Assembly: GCA_023266575.1 (NCBI GenBank)
Contig: JAHFPV010000001.1
Span: 248,001 to 312,000, forward strand
Length of the DNA stretch: 64,000 bases
Direction: 5' to 3'
Origin: Sphingobium sp.
Lineage (GTDB): Bacteria > Pseudomonadota > Alphaproteobacteria > Sphingomonadales > Sphingomonadaceae
Notes under the pieces: generated by a model
Databases searched by the model: none
Told to the model about the DNA's origin: nothing
Seen by the model: the letters and a program-made list of their open reading frames with translations, nothing else
Shown: positions 52,973-62,038 of the stretch, one piece after another
Layout of the letters: the number at the start of each line of letters is the position of its first letter
Numbering within the stretch: position 1 is the first letter of the stretch
Position numbers and translations under genes: made by a program

Positions 52973-53932
52973 ATGGAGCATAGGGGGGCGATCGATAAGG
53001 AAGCGGGCGACCGGCTCGATTGGGTCGATGTCGCGCGCGGTATCGGCATCCTTGCCGTCGTGATCGGCCATGTGTGGACGCGCGGGCCGGTGCGCGATGC
53101 GCTCTACAGCTTTCACATGCCGCTGTTTTTCATATTGTCGGGAATGCTGTCGCGGCCGCAGCCGGTCGTGCGTTTCACCCTGCGCCAGTTGGCGAGCCAG
53201 ATGCGGCCCTATGCCATCTTCCTGACGCTGCTGATCGTCGCGGATCAGATGATCGAGCCCATGAAGGGCGGGCGGCCGATTTTTCACCAATGGCCGGGCG
53301 ATCTGCTGCCCATCCTGCTGGGCGGCTTCTGGCTGCGCGGGCCTTATACGATTTTCTGGTTCGTCCCCTGCCTGATGGTCGCGCGCATCCTGTTCAATAT
53401 CGCGCTGTGCCGTTGGCCCGATCCGTTCGACCGGGGCTGGGTGCTGTTGCTGGTTCCTGTCACGGGCGCGGCTTATGCGCTGGGCTGGATGACGCAGGCG
53501 TCGCCGCTGGGGTTGCTCGCCGTGCCGATGGCGTTCGTGTTGCTCTGGACAGGTGCGGCGTGGGCGCGGGTCGGCTGGCGCAACGCCATGTTCGGGCTGC
53601 TAGCGCTGCTGTCGTTGGCGGGCCTGGCAGGTTGGTTCCCGACGCTCAACATGAAGGTCGCCGATTATGGCTGGCCGTTCTTGTCGATCGGGTCGGCGAT
53701 CGCGACATCGCTGCTGATCGTCGCCATCGCCCGCCGCATCGCGCCCTATGCCGCACCGCTGGCGTCGCTTGGGCGCGCGTCGCTGGTGATCATGTATCTG
53801 CATGTGGCCTTCATCCACTATCTCTCGCCCTATATGGGCAAGACGTGGTTACTGGCGATTGCGCTGATCGTGCCATATCTGTTGTGGCGGCTCATCGGCG
53901 CCTGTCCACCGGCAAAGCGCATTCTGCTGTAG
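52973..53932 (+). CDS. Membrane acyltransferase (acyltransferase 3 family)
   Basis: The 319-residue protein begins the catalytic fold with DWVDVARGIGILAVVIGHVWTR, whose Arg and His are typical of the OafA/NolL-like acyltransferase 3 family, then FHMPLFFILSGM and about ten membrane helices. It probably O-acetylates or succinylates a surface sugar. ATG 52973 is taken; GTG 52964 is possible. A perfect inverted repeat follows. Confidence 0.9.
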   Translation: MEHRGAIDKEAGDRLDWVDVARGIGILAVVIGHVWTRGPVRDALYSFHMPLFFILSGMLSRPQPVVRFTLRQLASQMRPYAIFLTLLIVADQMIEPMKGGRPIFHQWPGDLLPILLGGFWLRGPYTIFWFVPCLMVARILFNIALCRWPDPFDRGWVLLLVPVTGAAYALGWMTQASPLGLLAVPMAFVLLWTGAAWARVGWRNAMFGLLALLSLAGLAGWFPTLNMKVADYGWPFLSIGSAIATSLLIVAIARRIAPYAAPLASLGRASLVIMYLHVAFIHYLSPYMGKTWLLAIALIVPYLLWRLIGACPPAKRILL

Positions 53933-53951
53933 TTGAGGCATATTGCCCCGC

Positions 53952-54028
53952 ATCCGTTCGTTTCGAGCGAAGTCGAGAAACGCTGGCGCTGCGTTACAGT
54001 TTCTCGACTTCGCTCGAAACGAACGGAT
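53952..54028. repeat. Perfect inverted repeat (family B, copy 2)
   Basis: Two 29-nt arms (53952-53980 and 54000-54028) are exact reverse complements around a 19-nt centre. The outermost part reads ATCCGTTCGTTTCGAGCGAA. The arms also occur at 28466-28561. It lies between the convergent acyltransferase and aguB genes and may terminate both. Confidence 0.9.
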
Positions 54029-54064
54029 GTTGGTGCTTCAGCCTAAAATCGCCGTCAGTCTCGT

Positions 54065-54913
54065 TCAGATGTCCTGCGTGATCCGCCCGTAAAGGTCGGG
54101 TCGCCGGTCGCGGAAGAAGCCCATGCCTGCGCGGTGGGTGCGCGCCTGCGCCAGATCGAGCGTCGCGACCAGCGCGCCCAGATCCTTTGCGTCGGCTTCG
54201 GCCGCGAAATCGCCCCACTGATCGCTGATGAAGCTGTGGCCGTAGAAGGACTGGCCATCCTCCTCGCCGATGCGGTTGGCGGCGATCACCGGCATACAGT
54301 TGGACACGGCATGGCCGATCATCGCCCGCCGCCACATTCGGCTGGTGTCGAGGTCCGCATCATAGGGTTCGGAGCCGATCGCGGTCGGGTAGAACAGCAT
54401 TTCCGCGCCCATCAGCGCCATCACCCGCGCGCATTCGGGATACCATTGGTCCCAGCAGATGCCGACGCCGATCGTGCCATATCTGGTCGGCCATACCTTG
54501 AAGCCCGTATTGCCGGGGCGAAAATAATATTTTTCCTCGTAGCCCGGCCCGTCGGGAATATGGCTCTTGCGATAGACGCCCATAATCTCGCCCTGATCGT
54601 CAATCATCGCCAGCGAATTATAATGATGTTGCCCGTCGCGCTCAAAAAAGCTGGTCGGGATGTAGACGCCCAGATCCTTGGCCAGCTTGCGCATTTCCTG
54701 CACGGCGGGATGCTCGTCCACCGGCTGCGCCCGCGCGAACAAAGCCTCATCCTCGACCCGGCAGAAATAGGGCCCCTCGAACAATTCGGGCGGCAGGATG
54801 ATCTTCGCCCCGCGCGCGGCGGCCTTGGTCACATGGGTCGCGACACGGGCGATATTCTCGGCCATGTCGTCGGTGAAGGCGAGTTGTAGCGCGGCAACGG
54901 TTACTTTGGTCAT
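54065..54913 (-). CDS. aguB: N-carbamoylputrescine amidase
   Basis: The 282-residue nitrilase-fold enzyme converts N-carbamoylputrescine to putrescine. The catalytic triad is visible: Glu in LPPELFEGPYF, Lys in YRKSHIPDGPGYEEKYYF and Cys in VGICWDQWYPECAR. ATG 54913 is taken (ATG 54919 overlaps the aguA stop). With aguA upstream it completes the agmatine route. Confidence 0.96.
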   Translation of the reverse strand: MTKVTVAALQLAFTDDMAENIARVATHVTKAAARGAKIILPPELFEGPYFCRVEDEALFARAQPVDEHPAVQEMRKLAKDLGVYIPTSFFERDGQHHYNSLAMIDDQGEIMGVYRKSHIPDGPGYEEKYYFRPGNTGFKVWPTRYGTIGVGICWDQWYPECARVMALMGAEMLFYPTAIGSEPYDADLDTSRMWRRAMIGHAVSNCMPVIAANRIGEEDGQSFYGHSFISDQWGDFAAEADAKDLGALVATLDLAQARTHRAGMGFFRDRRPDLYGRITQDI

Positions 54914-54915
54914 GG

Positions 54916-55902
54916 TCATCCCACCGAAGGCATTTGCTGGCTGCAACAGTGGAAGCTGCCGCCGCCCGACAATATGGCATCGCTGCGCAGGCCGACAATA
55001 TCCCGTCCCGGAAAGAAAGGGGTAAGCGTATCGAGTGCCGCCTGATCATTGGGCCGGCCATAGATCGGCACGATGACGGCCGCGTTGCCGATATAGAAAT
55101 TCATATAGCTGGCCGGAATAGCCTCCCCATCCACTATCACCAGCCCCGGCGAAGGGATGTCCACCACTGTCACGCCATGCGCTTTGGCGCGCGCCCGTGC
55201 ATCGGCGTAGATCGCCACGTTGGGATCATCATCGGTCGTGGCGATCGGCAGGGCCAGCAGGCCTTCGCCCACGAAGCGCGCCAGATTGTCGACATGGCCA
55301 TCGGTATGATCGTTCAGCAACCCGTCGCCCAGCCAGAGCATGTCGGAAAGGCCAAGGCTCCCGGCCAGCAACGTCTCTATCTTGCCGCGATCCAGATCAG
55401 GATTGCGATTGGGGTTCAGTAGGCATTGTTCGGTCGTCACGAACAGGCCGGTGCCATCGGTATCGACCGCGCCGCCCTCGAATATCCAATGTTGCGTCGA
55501 TGTCGGCAGGCCGGTGGTCGCCGCCAGCCGTGCGCCTATATCCTCGTCGCCCGGCATCTGATATTTGCCGCCCCAGCCGTTGAAGTCGAAATCGACCAGC
55601 GCCCGCGCATTGCCATCCAGCACCGCGATCGGCGCGGTGTCGCGCAGCCAGACGTCGCCTAATCTCTGTTCGACGATCGCGACGCCTGGCGCAACCAAGG
55701 CCCGCGCCGCGTCCGCATCGGCGGCATTGGCGACAACGAGCCGGACATGTTCGCCCTTGCCCCCGGCATGAAGTGCGCTGGCAAAGGCGGCGATTTGCGC
55801 TCGCGCTTCCTCGAACGCGCCGGGCCATTCGGCAGGGTTGGTCGGAAAGCCGATCCAGGTCCAGTCGTGCGGCGCCCATTCGGCAGGCATACGGAATGTC
55901 AT
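54916..55902 (-). CDS. aguA: Agmatine deiminase
   Basis: The 328-residue guanidine-modifying enzyme hydrolyses agmatine to N-carbamoylputrescine. Signature segments are MPAEWAPHDWTWIGFP, WLRDTAPIAVLD, NGWGGKYQ, EGGAVDTDG, TDGHVDNLARF and the catalytic Cys in GGGSFHCCSQQMP. The latter has Ser and Phe where GGGNIHC is usual, and a second Cys beside it. TGA overlaps the aguB start region, so the two are coupled. Confidence 0.96.
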   Translation of the reverse strand: MTFRMPAEWAPHDWTWIGFPTNPAEWPGAFEEARAQIAAFASALHAGGKGEHVRLVVANAADADAARALVAPGVAIVEQRLGDVWLRDTAPIAVLDGNARALVDFDFNGWGGKYQMPGDEDIGARLAATTGLPTSTQHWIFEGGAVDTDGTGLFVTTEQCLLNPNRNPDLDRGKIETLLAGSLGLSDMLWLGDGLLNDHTDGHVDNLARFVGEGLLALPIATTDDDPNVAIYADARARAKAHGVTVVDIPSPGLVIVDGEAIPASYMNFYIGNAAVIVPIYGRPNDQAALDTLTPFFPGRDIVGLRSDAILSGGGSFHCCSQQMPSVG

Positions 55903-56016
55903 CTGTCTGTCCTCACTCGGCAGTCGCGGCGATGCGTGATATTATGGGGCGTGATATTATGGGTCGGGGCGCTCCATAGCGTGGCGCGTCCGGTCTGGAC
56001 AGGGGGAGAGCGGATC

Positions 56017-56460
56017 ATGCGCGCACTAATCATGAGCCTCATGCTGGCGATGACGCCTTTGACGGCGCAAGCGGACGAGCTGCCCGGCTGGATTGCGGGG
56101 GCATGGGTCGAACGCAACGGTGAGAGCTGGTCGGAGGAGTATTGGTCCGGCCCGCGCGGCGGTATATTGCTGGGCGCGGCGCGCACGGGGAAGGGGGAGA
56201 CGCTGGAATTCTGGGAACAGACCCGCATCCAGATCGACCCCGACGGCAGCATCGCCTTTTATGCGTCGCCCAAGGGCGCGCGCGCCGCACGTTTCGCCAT
56301 CGAATCGCAGAGCGCGACGGAGATCGTGTTTGCGGACGCCACCCATGATTATCCCCAGCGCATCCGCTACTGGCGCGACGGCAAGCTGCTCAAGGCCGAA
56401 ATCTCGAAGATCGACGGCAGCGAAAAGCAAAGCTGGTCCTATGCGCCGATGGGGGAGTAA
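56017..56460 (+). CDS. Small exported protein, DUF6265-like
   Basis: The 147-residue protein has a signal peptide (cut after LTAQA, about residue 18) and a compact domain starting PGWIAGAWVERNGESWSEEYW and containing ATHDYPQRIRYWRDG. This matches a family of unknown function often found in sphingomonads; the fold is probably a small beta-barrel like lipocalins. AGGGGGAGAG precedes ATG 56017. No function is assigned. Confidence 0.8.
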   Translation: MRALIMSLMLAMTPLTAQADELPGWIAGAWVERNGESWSEEYWSGPRGGILLGAARTGKGETLEFWEQTRIQIDPDGSIAFYASPKGARAARFAIESQSATEIVFADATHDYPQRIRYWRDGKLLKAEISKIDGSEKQSWSYAPMGE

Positions 56461-56482
56461 ACTGTCCTGCCAAATGAGCGAC

Positions 56483-56548
56483 GTGCTCCCGCGCAGGCGG
56501 GAGCCCATTTGAGACCTTGGAACTGGGCTCCCGCCTGCGCGGGAGCAC
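56483..56548. repeat. Perfect inverted repeat (family D)
   Basis: Arms 56483-56507 and 56524-56548, 25 nt each, are exact reverse complements with a 16-nt centre. The sequence starts GTGCTCCCGCGCAGGCGG, a form common between genes in sphingomonads. It lies between the ends of two convergent genes and can act as a shared stem-loop end. Confidence 0.88.
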
Positions 56549-56558
56549 CGGGCAGCCC

Positions 56559-58247
56559 TTATTTCCCCGCCCGATCCTTGTCGCGGATGCCCCGGAATTC
56601 GTCGCCTTCGACCCAGTTGGGCCAGTCGCTGCCGGTCGCCAGGTCGCGGCCCACGCTATAGTAAAGCTTCAGGTCGGCCAGCACCCCGGTCCAGTCCCAA
56701 TTGGGATCATATTCATCCTTGGGTCCATGATAGCGGTTCTTGGTATAATCTTCCGCCGCGGCCATGCCTGCTGCCGTGCCGCCATTGACCAGATCCTCGC
56801 CACCCTCGAAATAAAGCATCGGCAGGCCATGCTTGGCGAAGCTGAAATGATCCGAGCGGTAATAATAGCCCTTCTCCGGGGTCGGCTCCAAAGTCGCGAC
56901 GCGGCCCTGCGCGCCCAGCGCCCGGTCGAGATAGGCGTCGAGTTGCGATTTGCCCTTGCCGATCACCACGACATTCTTGGCAAGACCCGCGACCGAGAGT
57001 GCGTCCATATTTACGCCGCCCACGGTCTGGCTGAACGGGAACACCGGATTGCTGCCATAATAGGCTGAACCCAGCAGTCCGGATTCCTCCGCCGTCACTG
57101 CCAGAAACACCTGGCTGCGGTCGGTCGGCCCGGCCTTCACATTGGCCTGCGCCAGCGCCACCAGCGCCGCGGTGCCGGTCGCATTGTCGACTGCGCCGTT
57201 GCAGATGTCGTCGCCATCGGGTGCGGCCTGGCAGCGGCCCAGATGGTCCCAATGGGCGCTGTAGAGGACATACTCGTCCGGTCGCGTCCTGCCGGGCAGC
57301 AATGCCACGACATTTTTCGACATATGTTTGCGCAGCTCATTGTCGAACGACACCGACGCCTTGACCGCGCCCAGCGGCACCGCCTTGAACCCCGGCTTTT
57401 TCGCCGCCGCCATCTGGGCGGTCAGGTCCAGCCCGGCGCTGGCGAACAGGGCCGCTGCCTTGTCCTTCTGTATCCAGCCGATCGCGGCGGAAAGGCCCGC
57501 ATTACCGTCCGCGCTGTCGGCGACATGCTGCGCCCCGGTCCAGCTCGACTGCACGACATTCCAGCCATAGGCGGCCGGCACCGTGTCATGCACGATGATC
57601 GCGGCGGCTGCGCCCTGCCGCGCGGCTTCCTCATATTTATAGGTCCAGCGGCCATAATAGGTCATCGCCCGGCCATTGAACGGCCCGGTCAGCCCCGGCG
57701 TTTCATAATCGGGATCATTGACCAGGATGATGACCGTCTTGCCCTTCACATCGACCCCGGCATAATCGTTCCACCCCTTTTCAGGCGCGTTGATGCCATA
57801 GCCGACGAACACCACCGGGCTGTCCTTGACCGCAATTTTCGGCTGGGTGGTGCGATAGGCGCCGACGACCATTTTCGGGCCATAGGTGGCGCTGACCGCG
57901 CTCTTCCCTCCGGTGAAGCTGAGCGGTGACACATTCTTCGCGTTGATCTCGACCAGCGGCACATCCTGAAACCAGCTGCCCTTGTTGCCTGGTTTCAGGC
58001 CCAGCTTGCCGAACTCGGCGGCGAGCAGCGCCAGCGTCTTTTCCTCGCCCGCAGAACCGGGCGCGCGGCCTTCATAGCCGTCCGACGACAATTCCTTCAC
58101 CAGCCGCTTCATCGTGTCGATCGACGGCTCGACCGCAGCCGGAGCCTTGGCGGATGCCGACGCAGGCGGCGCATCGGCACCGTCGCTGGTGCAGGCGGTG
58201 AGTGGCAGGGCCAGGGTGGCCGCAAGGGCCAGCAAAGACGTTCGCAT
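56559..58247 (-). CDS. M28 family metallopeptidase, predicted lipoprotein
   Basis: The 562-residue protein has a lipobox signal (ATLALPLTAC, Cys about 20), an inserted protease-associated domain (about residues 140-280) and an M28 aminopeptidase core. Zinc ligands and catalytic residues are visible in YSAHWDHLGR, GAVDNATGTAAL, VTAEESGLLGS, GVNMDAL and YYYRSDHFSFA. It probably removes N-terminal residues from peptides in the periplasm. ATG 58247 follows GAGGG 10 nt upstream. Confidence 0.92.
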   Translation of the reverse strand: MRTSLLALAATLALPLTACTSDGADAPPASASAKAPAAVEPSIDTMKRLVKELSSDGYEGRAPGSAGEEKTLALLAAEFGKLGLKPGNKGSWFQDVPLVEINAKNVSPLSFTGGKSAVSATYGPKMVVGAYRTTQPKIAVKDSPVVFVGYGINAPEKGWNDYAGVDVKGKTVIILVNDPDYETPGLTGPFNGRAMTYYGRWTYKYEEAARQGAAAAIIVHDTVPAAYGWNVVQSSWTGAQHVADSADGNAGLSAAIGWIQKDKAAALFASAGLDLTAQMAAAKKPGFKAVPLGAVKASVSFDNELRKHMSKNVVALLPGRTRPDEYVLYSAHWDHLGRCQAAPDGDDICNGAVDNATGTAALVALAQANVKAGPTDRSQVFLAVTAEESGLLGSAYYGSNPVFPFSQTVGGVNMDALSVAGLAKNVVVIGKGKSQLDAYLDRALGAQGRVATLEPTPEKGYYYRSDHFSFAKHGLPMLYFEGGEDLVNGGTAAGMAAAEDYTKNRYHGPKDEYDPNWDWTGVLADLKLYYSVGRDLATGSDWPNWVEGDEFRGIRDKDRAGK

Positions 58248-58399
58248 CAGGGCATATCCCTCAAAAAAATCATTGTTATACGATTGTGATGTCCCGTGAT
58301 GCCATTGTGCGAGGGCAAGGGCAAGCAAGGGGATTGCGCCATTCTACGGCTTCGCTTAGCCCCTGAACCAACAGGAAGAATTTGGGGGCAAGGCGGGGC

Positions 58400-60379
58400 A
58401 TGATCCGTTTCGATAAGGCAATGATAACGGCGCTACTGGCGGCTGGAACCGCGCAGGGCGCACTCGCCCAGACCCAGCCTGATGACCTTGCCAAGGCCTT
58501 TGGCGCGCGGGAGACGGTGATCGACGGCAGCCTGTCGGCAGATGGGCAGAAGATCGCGCTGATCGCCGCCGGGCCGGGGCGCACGACGCGCGCCTATGTC
58601 CTGGACGCGAAAGAGGGTGCGGAGCCGGTCGTCATTGCGAATACCGACGGCAAGCCTAATTATCTCAGCCGCTGCGATTGGGTCGGGACCGACCGGTTGG
58701 CATGTCAGATTTATGGCGAACAGCGTTATAATGATGATGTCTATGGTGCCAGCAACATGTTCGCCGTGGATGCGAGCGGCGGCAATGCCAAGCTGCTAAG
58801 CCAGAGGCGCGGTGCGAATGCCTTGAACGTGGATTTTCGTGGCGGCACCATCGTCGACCTGTTGCCGGCGGAAGACGGGCAGATATTGATGACCCGATCT
58901 TACGTGCCTGAGGCCAAGATCGGCAGTCTGGTCGAAAAGAAGCTGGATGGGCTGGGTGTCGACCGGATCGACACGCGCAGCGGTTCCAGCAAGCGGATCG
59001 AACAGCCGCAGACCTTGGCTGTCGCCTATATCTCCGATGGACATGGTGCCATTCGCGTCATGGGGATTCAGGAGAATAAAGGGTCGGGATACGCGAAAGG
59101 AACCTACAAATTTCTCTACCGGCCGATTGGCAGATCGGGGTGGAGCGACCTGTCAGTCTATGACACGCGAGATAGAAGCGGTTTCTACCCGCTTGCCGTC
59201 GATGCAGACAAGAATATCGCCTACGGTTTTGAACGGACGAACGGTCGCAACGCGGTTGTGACGATGGCACTCGACGGCAGTCTTGAGAAAACGGTGCTGT
59301 TCTCGCACCCTCGCGTCGACGTGGACGGATTAGTCAGGGTCGGGCGAGATCGGCGCGTCGTGGGTGTCAGCTATTCCGACGAATATAACGAAACCGTCTA
59401 TTTCGACGACAAGATCAAATCGCTGGTGGCCTCGCTCGGCAAGGCGCTGGGCGGCAAGACTGCCCACATCAGCGACATGAGCAAAGATGGCAACCGTGTG
59501 CTCCTGTGGGCCGGGAGCGACGTCGATCCTGGGCAATATTATCTGTTCGATCGCGCCGCTCGAAAATTGTCGCCGGTCATGCCGGATCGGCCCGAATTGG
59601 CTGGGCGGACTCTCGCCGTCATGAAGACCATCAGCTACAAGGCTGGCGATGGCACGATGATCCCGGCCTATCTGACCCTGCCGCCGGGCAAGGAGAGTGC
59701 CAAGGGATTGCACGCGATCGTCATGCCGCATGGTGGCCCGGAGTCGCGCGACGAATGGGGCTTCGACTGGATGGTCCAATATTTCGCCGCGCGCGGTTTC
59801 GCGGTCATTCAACCGCAGTTCCGCGGTTCCTATGGTTTTGGTGAGTCCTGGATTCTCAGCAACGGCTTCAAATCATGGCGTACGGCCATTGGCGACGTCG
59901 TGGATTCCGGGCGTTGGCTCGTCGCCCAAGGGATCGCGGATCCCGCGAAGCTGACCATCTTCGGCTGGTCCTACGGCGGCTACGCGGCTTTGCAGGCGCA
60001 GGCGATCGACCCTGCGCTTTTCAAGGCGGTGGTCGCGGTCGCGCCGGTGACGGACCTTGGCGACATGTCGCGCCGCCGGCGCTTCTGGGGCGATTTCTTC
60101 CTGCAACAGGATTATTTGGGCAGCGGCAAGCTGGCCGAACAGGCTTCCCCCGCCAACCATGCCGCAGAGTTTCGCGCACCCGTCCTGATGTTCCATGGCA
60201 CTGACGATGGCAATGTCGACATCAGCCAGGCAAAGATCATGCAAGGCAAGCTGGAAGGCGCAGGCAAGCGTAGCCAACTCGTCATTTATGATGGGCTGAC
60301 CCACAGCCTGAACGACAGCGATGCCCGCGCCGATATGTTGCAGCAGAGTGCCGACTTCCTGCTCGCGGCGGGGAAGTAG
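58400..60379 (+). CDS. S9 family peptidase (prolyl oligopeptidase-like)
   Basis: The 659-residue protein has a signal peptide (cut after GALAQ), a beta-propeller-like N-terminal half and a C-terminal alpha/beta hydrolase domain. Catalytic Ser is in FGWSYGGYAAL, Asp in FHGTDDGNVDI and His in YDGLTHSLND. Such exported peptidases cleave oligopeptides. Divergent from the M28 peptidase, so the two may form a peptide-utilisation pair. GGCGGGGC precedes ATG 58400. Confidence 0.94.
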   Translation: MIRFDKAMITALLAAGTAQGALAQTQPDDLAKAFGARETVIDGSLSADGQKIALIAAGPGRTTRAYVLDAKEGAEPVVIANTDGKPNYLSRCDWVGTDRLACQIYGEQRYNDDVYGASNMFAVDASGGNAKLLSQRRGANALNVDFRGGTIVDLLPAEDGQILMTRSYVPEAKIGSLVEKKLDGLGVDRIDTRSGSSKRIEQPQTLAVAYISDGHGAIRVMGIQENKGSGYAKGTYKFLYRPIGRSGWSDLSVYDTRDRSGFYPLAVDADKNIAYGFERTNGRNAVVTMALDGSLEKTVLFSHPRVDVDGLVRVGRDRRVVGVSYSDEYNETVYFDDKIKSLVASLGKALGGKTAHISDMSKDGNRVLLWAGSDVDPGQYYLFDRAARKLSPVMPDRPELAGRTLAVMKTISYKAGDGTMIPAYLTLPPGKESAKGLHAIVMPHGGPESRDEWGFDWMVQYFAARGFAVIQPQFRGSYGFGESWILSNGFKSWRTAIGDVVDSGRWLVAQGIADPAKLTIFGWSYGGYAALQAQAIDPALFKAVVAVAPVTDLGDMSRRRRFWGDFFLQQDYLGSGKLAEQASPANHAAEFRAPVLMFHGTDDGNVDISQAKIMQGKLEGAGKRSQLVIYDGLTHSLNDSDARADMLQQSADFLLAAGK

Positions 60380-60390
60380 CCACGTAAAAA

Positions 60391-60427
60391 AGGAGGCTGG
60401 CGCACAGTCCCGGCGCGCCAGCCTCCT
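60391..60427 (-). terminator. Rho-independent terminator for wrbA
   Basis: A perfect 13-bp stem (AGGAGGCTGGCGC with its complement) encloses an 11-nt loop and is followed, on the minus strand, by a run of six T. It serves the minus-strand wrbA gene and may also close the convergent S9 peptidase transcript. Confidence 0.85.
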
Positions 60428-60505
60428 GCCGCTTGCCTTAACCTTTGGTACGACCCGGAGGCTCGGCAGCTGCAATCGCTAGACGATGTGATCAGTCGAT
60501 AACCG

Positions 60506-61105
60506 TCAGCCGTGCAGCTTGATCGCGGTTTCGGCGATGCGGCGGCCCTGATAGCGGGCGCCGTCCAGTTCCTCTTCCGACGGCTGGCGGCTGCCATCGC
60601 CATCGGCCAGCGTGGTCGCGCCATAGGGCGATCCGCCGCGCACCTTGTCCACGCCCATCTGGCCCTGGAAACCATAGTCCAGACCCACGATGGTCATGCC
60701 GAAATGCAGCAGGTTGGTGATGATCGAGAAGAGCGTGGTTTCCTGCCCGCCATGCTGGCTGGCGGTCGAGGTGAAGGCACCGCCGACCTTGCCGTTCAAT
60801 GCGCCACGCGCCCACAGCCCACCGGCCTGATCGAGGAAGGCGGCCATCTGGCTCGACATCCGGCCAAAGCGGGTGCCGGTGCCGATGACGATTGCGTCAT
60901 AGTCCGCCAGTTCCGGGACGGTTGCGACGGGGGCATCCTGATCCAGCTTGAAATGGGCGTTCTTGGCGACTTCGAGCGGCGCGGTTTCGGGTACGCGCTT
61001 GATATCGACCTGAGCGCCAGCCGCGGCTACGCCTTCGGCAACGGCCTTGGCCATCGTTTCGATATGACCGTAGGAGGAATAATAGAGAACCAGAACCTTA
61101 GCCAT
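60506..61105 (-). CDS. wrbA: NAD(P)H:quinone oxidoreductase, WrbA type
   Basis: The 199-residue flavodoxin-like protein binds FMN and reduces quinones by two electrons, limiting redox cycling. Features: [20 protein letters not shown] as the phosphate-binding loop, [20 protein letters not shown], and [18 protein letters not shown]. Length is normal. It shares orientation with the pirin gene 107 bp upstream. Confidence 0.96.
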   Translation of the reverse strand: MAKVLVLYYSSYGHIETMAKAVAEGVAAAGAQVDIKRVPETAPLEVAKNAHFKLDQDAPVATVPELADYDAIVIGTGTRFGRMSSQMAAFLDQAGGLWARGALNGKVGGAFTSTASQHGGQETTLFSIITNLLHFGMTIVGLDYGFQGQMGVDKVRGGSPYGATTLADGDGSRQPSEEELDGARYQGRRIAETAIKLHG

Positions 61106-61137
61106 GATGTGTCTCCTTATAGGGTGGAAAGAGGGTG

Positions 61138-61207
61138 CCGCCCGCGCAAGGGGAGGGGGAGGGTGCGCGGGCGGCGGCCGGCCCGTCCGGGGGGAAGGAC
61201 GGGCCGG
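61138..61207. repeat. Two GC-rich hairpins between pirin and wrbA genes
   Basis: Hairpin 1: CCGCCCGCGC (61138-61147) with GCGCGGGCGG (61165-61174). Hairpin 2: CCGGCCCGTCC (61178-61188) with GGACGGGCCGG (61197-61207). Neither has a T-run. They may attenuate read-through from the pirin gene into wrbA. Confidence 0.6.
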
Positions 61208-61212
61208 TAACT

Positions 61213-61932
61213 TCAGATGCTATCGACCAGGACGATTTCGGTGTCCTCGATCGCGGTGATGGTGATGGGCGCGCCGCCGATGATCGCCGCGCCGTCCCGT
61301 GCCTCGAGCGTCTCACCGTCGATGCTGATCCGTCCCGTGGCGGGCACGAGATAGAGGTGGCGGCCGTCCGCGCTGTCATAGGTTACGCTGTCGCCCGCCC
61401 GGATGGTTCCGCCGAGCAGGCGGGCATCGGCGCGGATGCGCAGGGCTTCTGTGTCCTCGTCATAGCCGCTGGCCAGCACAACCAGCTTGCCCGACCGATC
61501 ATCCTTGGGAAACGGCTTGGCACCCCAGCTTGGGCTGCCGCCGCGTGCGCGCGGGATGACCCAGATCTGGAACAAAGTGGTGGTCTCATCCTCCAGATTA
61601 TATTCCGCGTGACGAATGCCGGTGCCGGCCGACATCACCTGAACATCGCCCGCTTCGGTGCGGCCCTGATTGCCCAGGCTGTCCTTGTGCGTGATCGCGC
61701 CGGTGCGGACATAGGTGATGATTTCCATGTCGGCATGGGGGTGGGGCGGGAAGCCCGAACGCGGGCCGATCTCATCATCATTCCACACCCGGATCGCGCC
61801 CCAGTTCATGCGGTCCTCGTCATGATAGTCGGCGAACGAAAAATGGTGCCGTGCGTTCAGCCAGCCATGATCGGCATGGCCCAGCGACGCGAAGGGGCGG
61901 CGCTCGATACGGTTTGCGGTGTGCGTGTTCAT
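61213..61932 (-). CDS. Pirin family protein (YhhW-like quercetinase)
   Basis: The 239-residue bicupin has the iron-binding N-terminal motif [14 protein letters not shown] and a further His in [10 protein letters not shown], as in bacterial pirins such as YhhW with quercetin 2,3-dioxygenase activity. The C-terminal cupin carries [23 protein letters not shown] precedes ATG 61932. It is divergent from a LysR regulator and is its likely target. Confidence 0.94.
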   Translation of the reverse strand: MNTHTANRIERRPFASLGHADHGWLNARHHFSFADYHDEDRMNWGAIRVWNDDEIGPRSGFPPHPHADMEIITYVRTGAITHKDSLGNQGRTEAGDVQVMSAGTGIRHAEYNLEDETTTLFQIWVIPRARGGSPSWGAKPFPKDDRSGKLVVLASGYDEDTEALRIRADARLLGGTIRAGDSVTYDSADGRHLYLVPATGRISIDGETLEARDGAAIIGGAPITITAIEDTEIVLVDSI

Positions 61933-61999
61933 ATCCTTGCCTTTCCGAATATCGACCGGACATTCCGGCTTGCTTTCCGCTAATCTAGTCATCAGGATC

Positions 62000-62035
62000 G
62001 TTTCCGAAACACGCAGCATTGAAACGGATTGTTTC
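62000..62035. promoter_or_regulatory. Two inverted repeats in pirin-lysR intergenic region (candidate LysR operators)
   Basis: GTTTC-C-GAAAC is at 62000-62010 and GAAAC-GGATT-GTTTC at 62021-62035, both built from the half-site GTTTC/GAAAC. They end 3 bp before the LysR start and sit in the 106-bp divergent promoter region, where a LysR protein usually binds two sites and controls both itself and its neighbour. Confidence 0.6.
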
Positions 62036-62038
62036 CCC

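Noticed and set aside
55747-56016. N-terminal extension of the small exported protein
   Set aside because: The longer frame overlaps the divergent aguA gene and hides a clear signal peptide starting at 56017.
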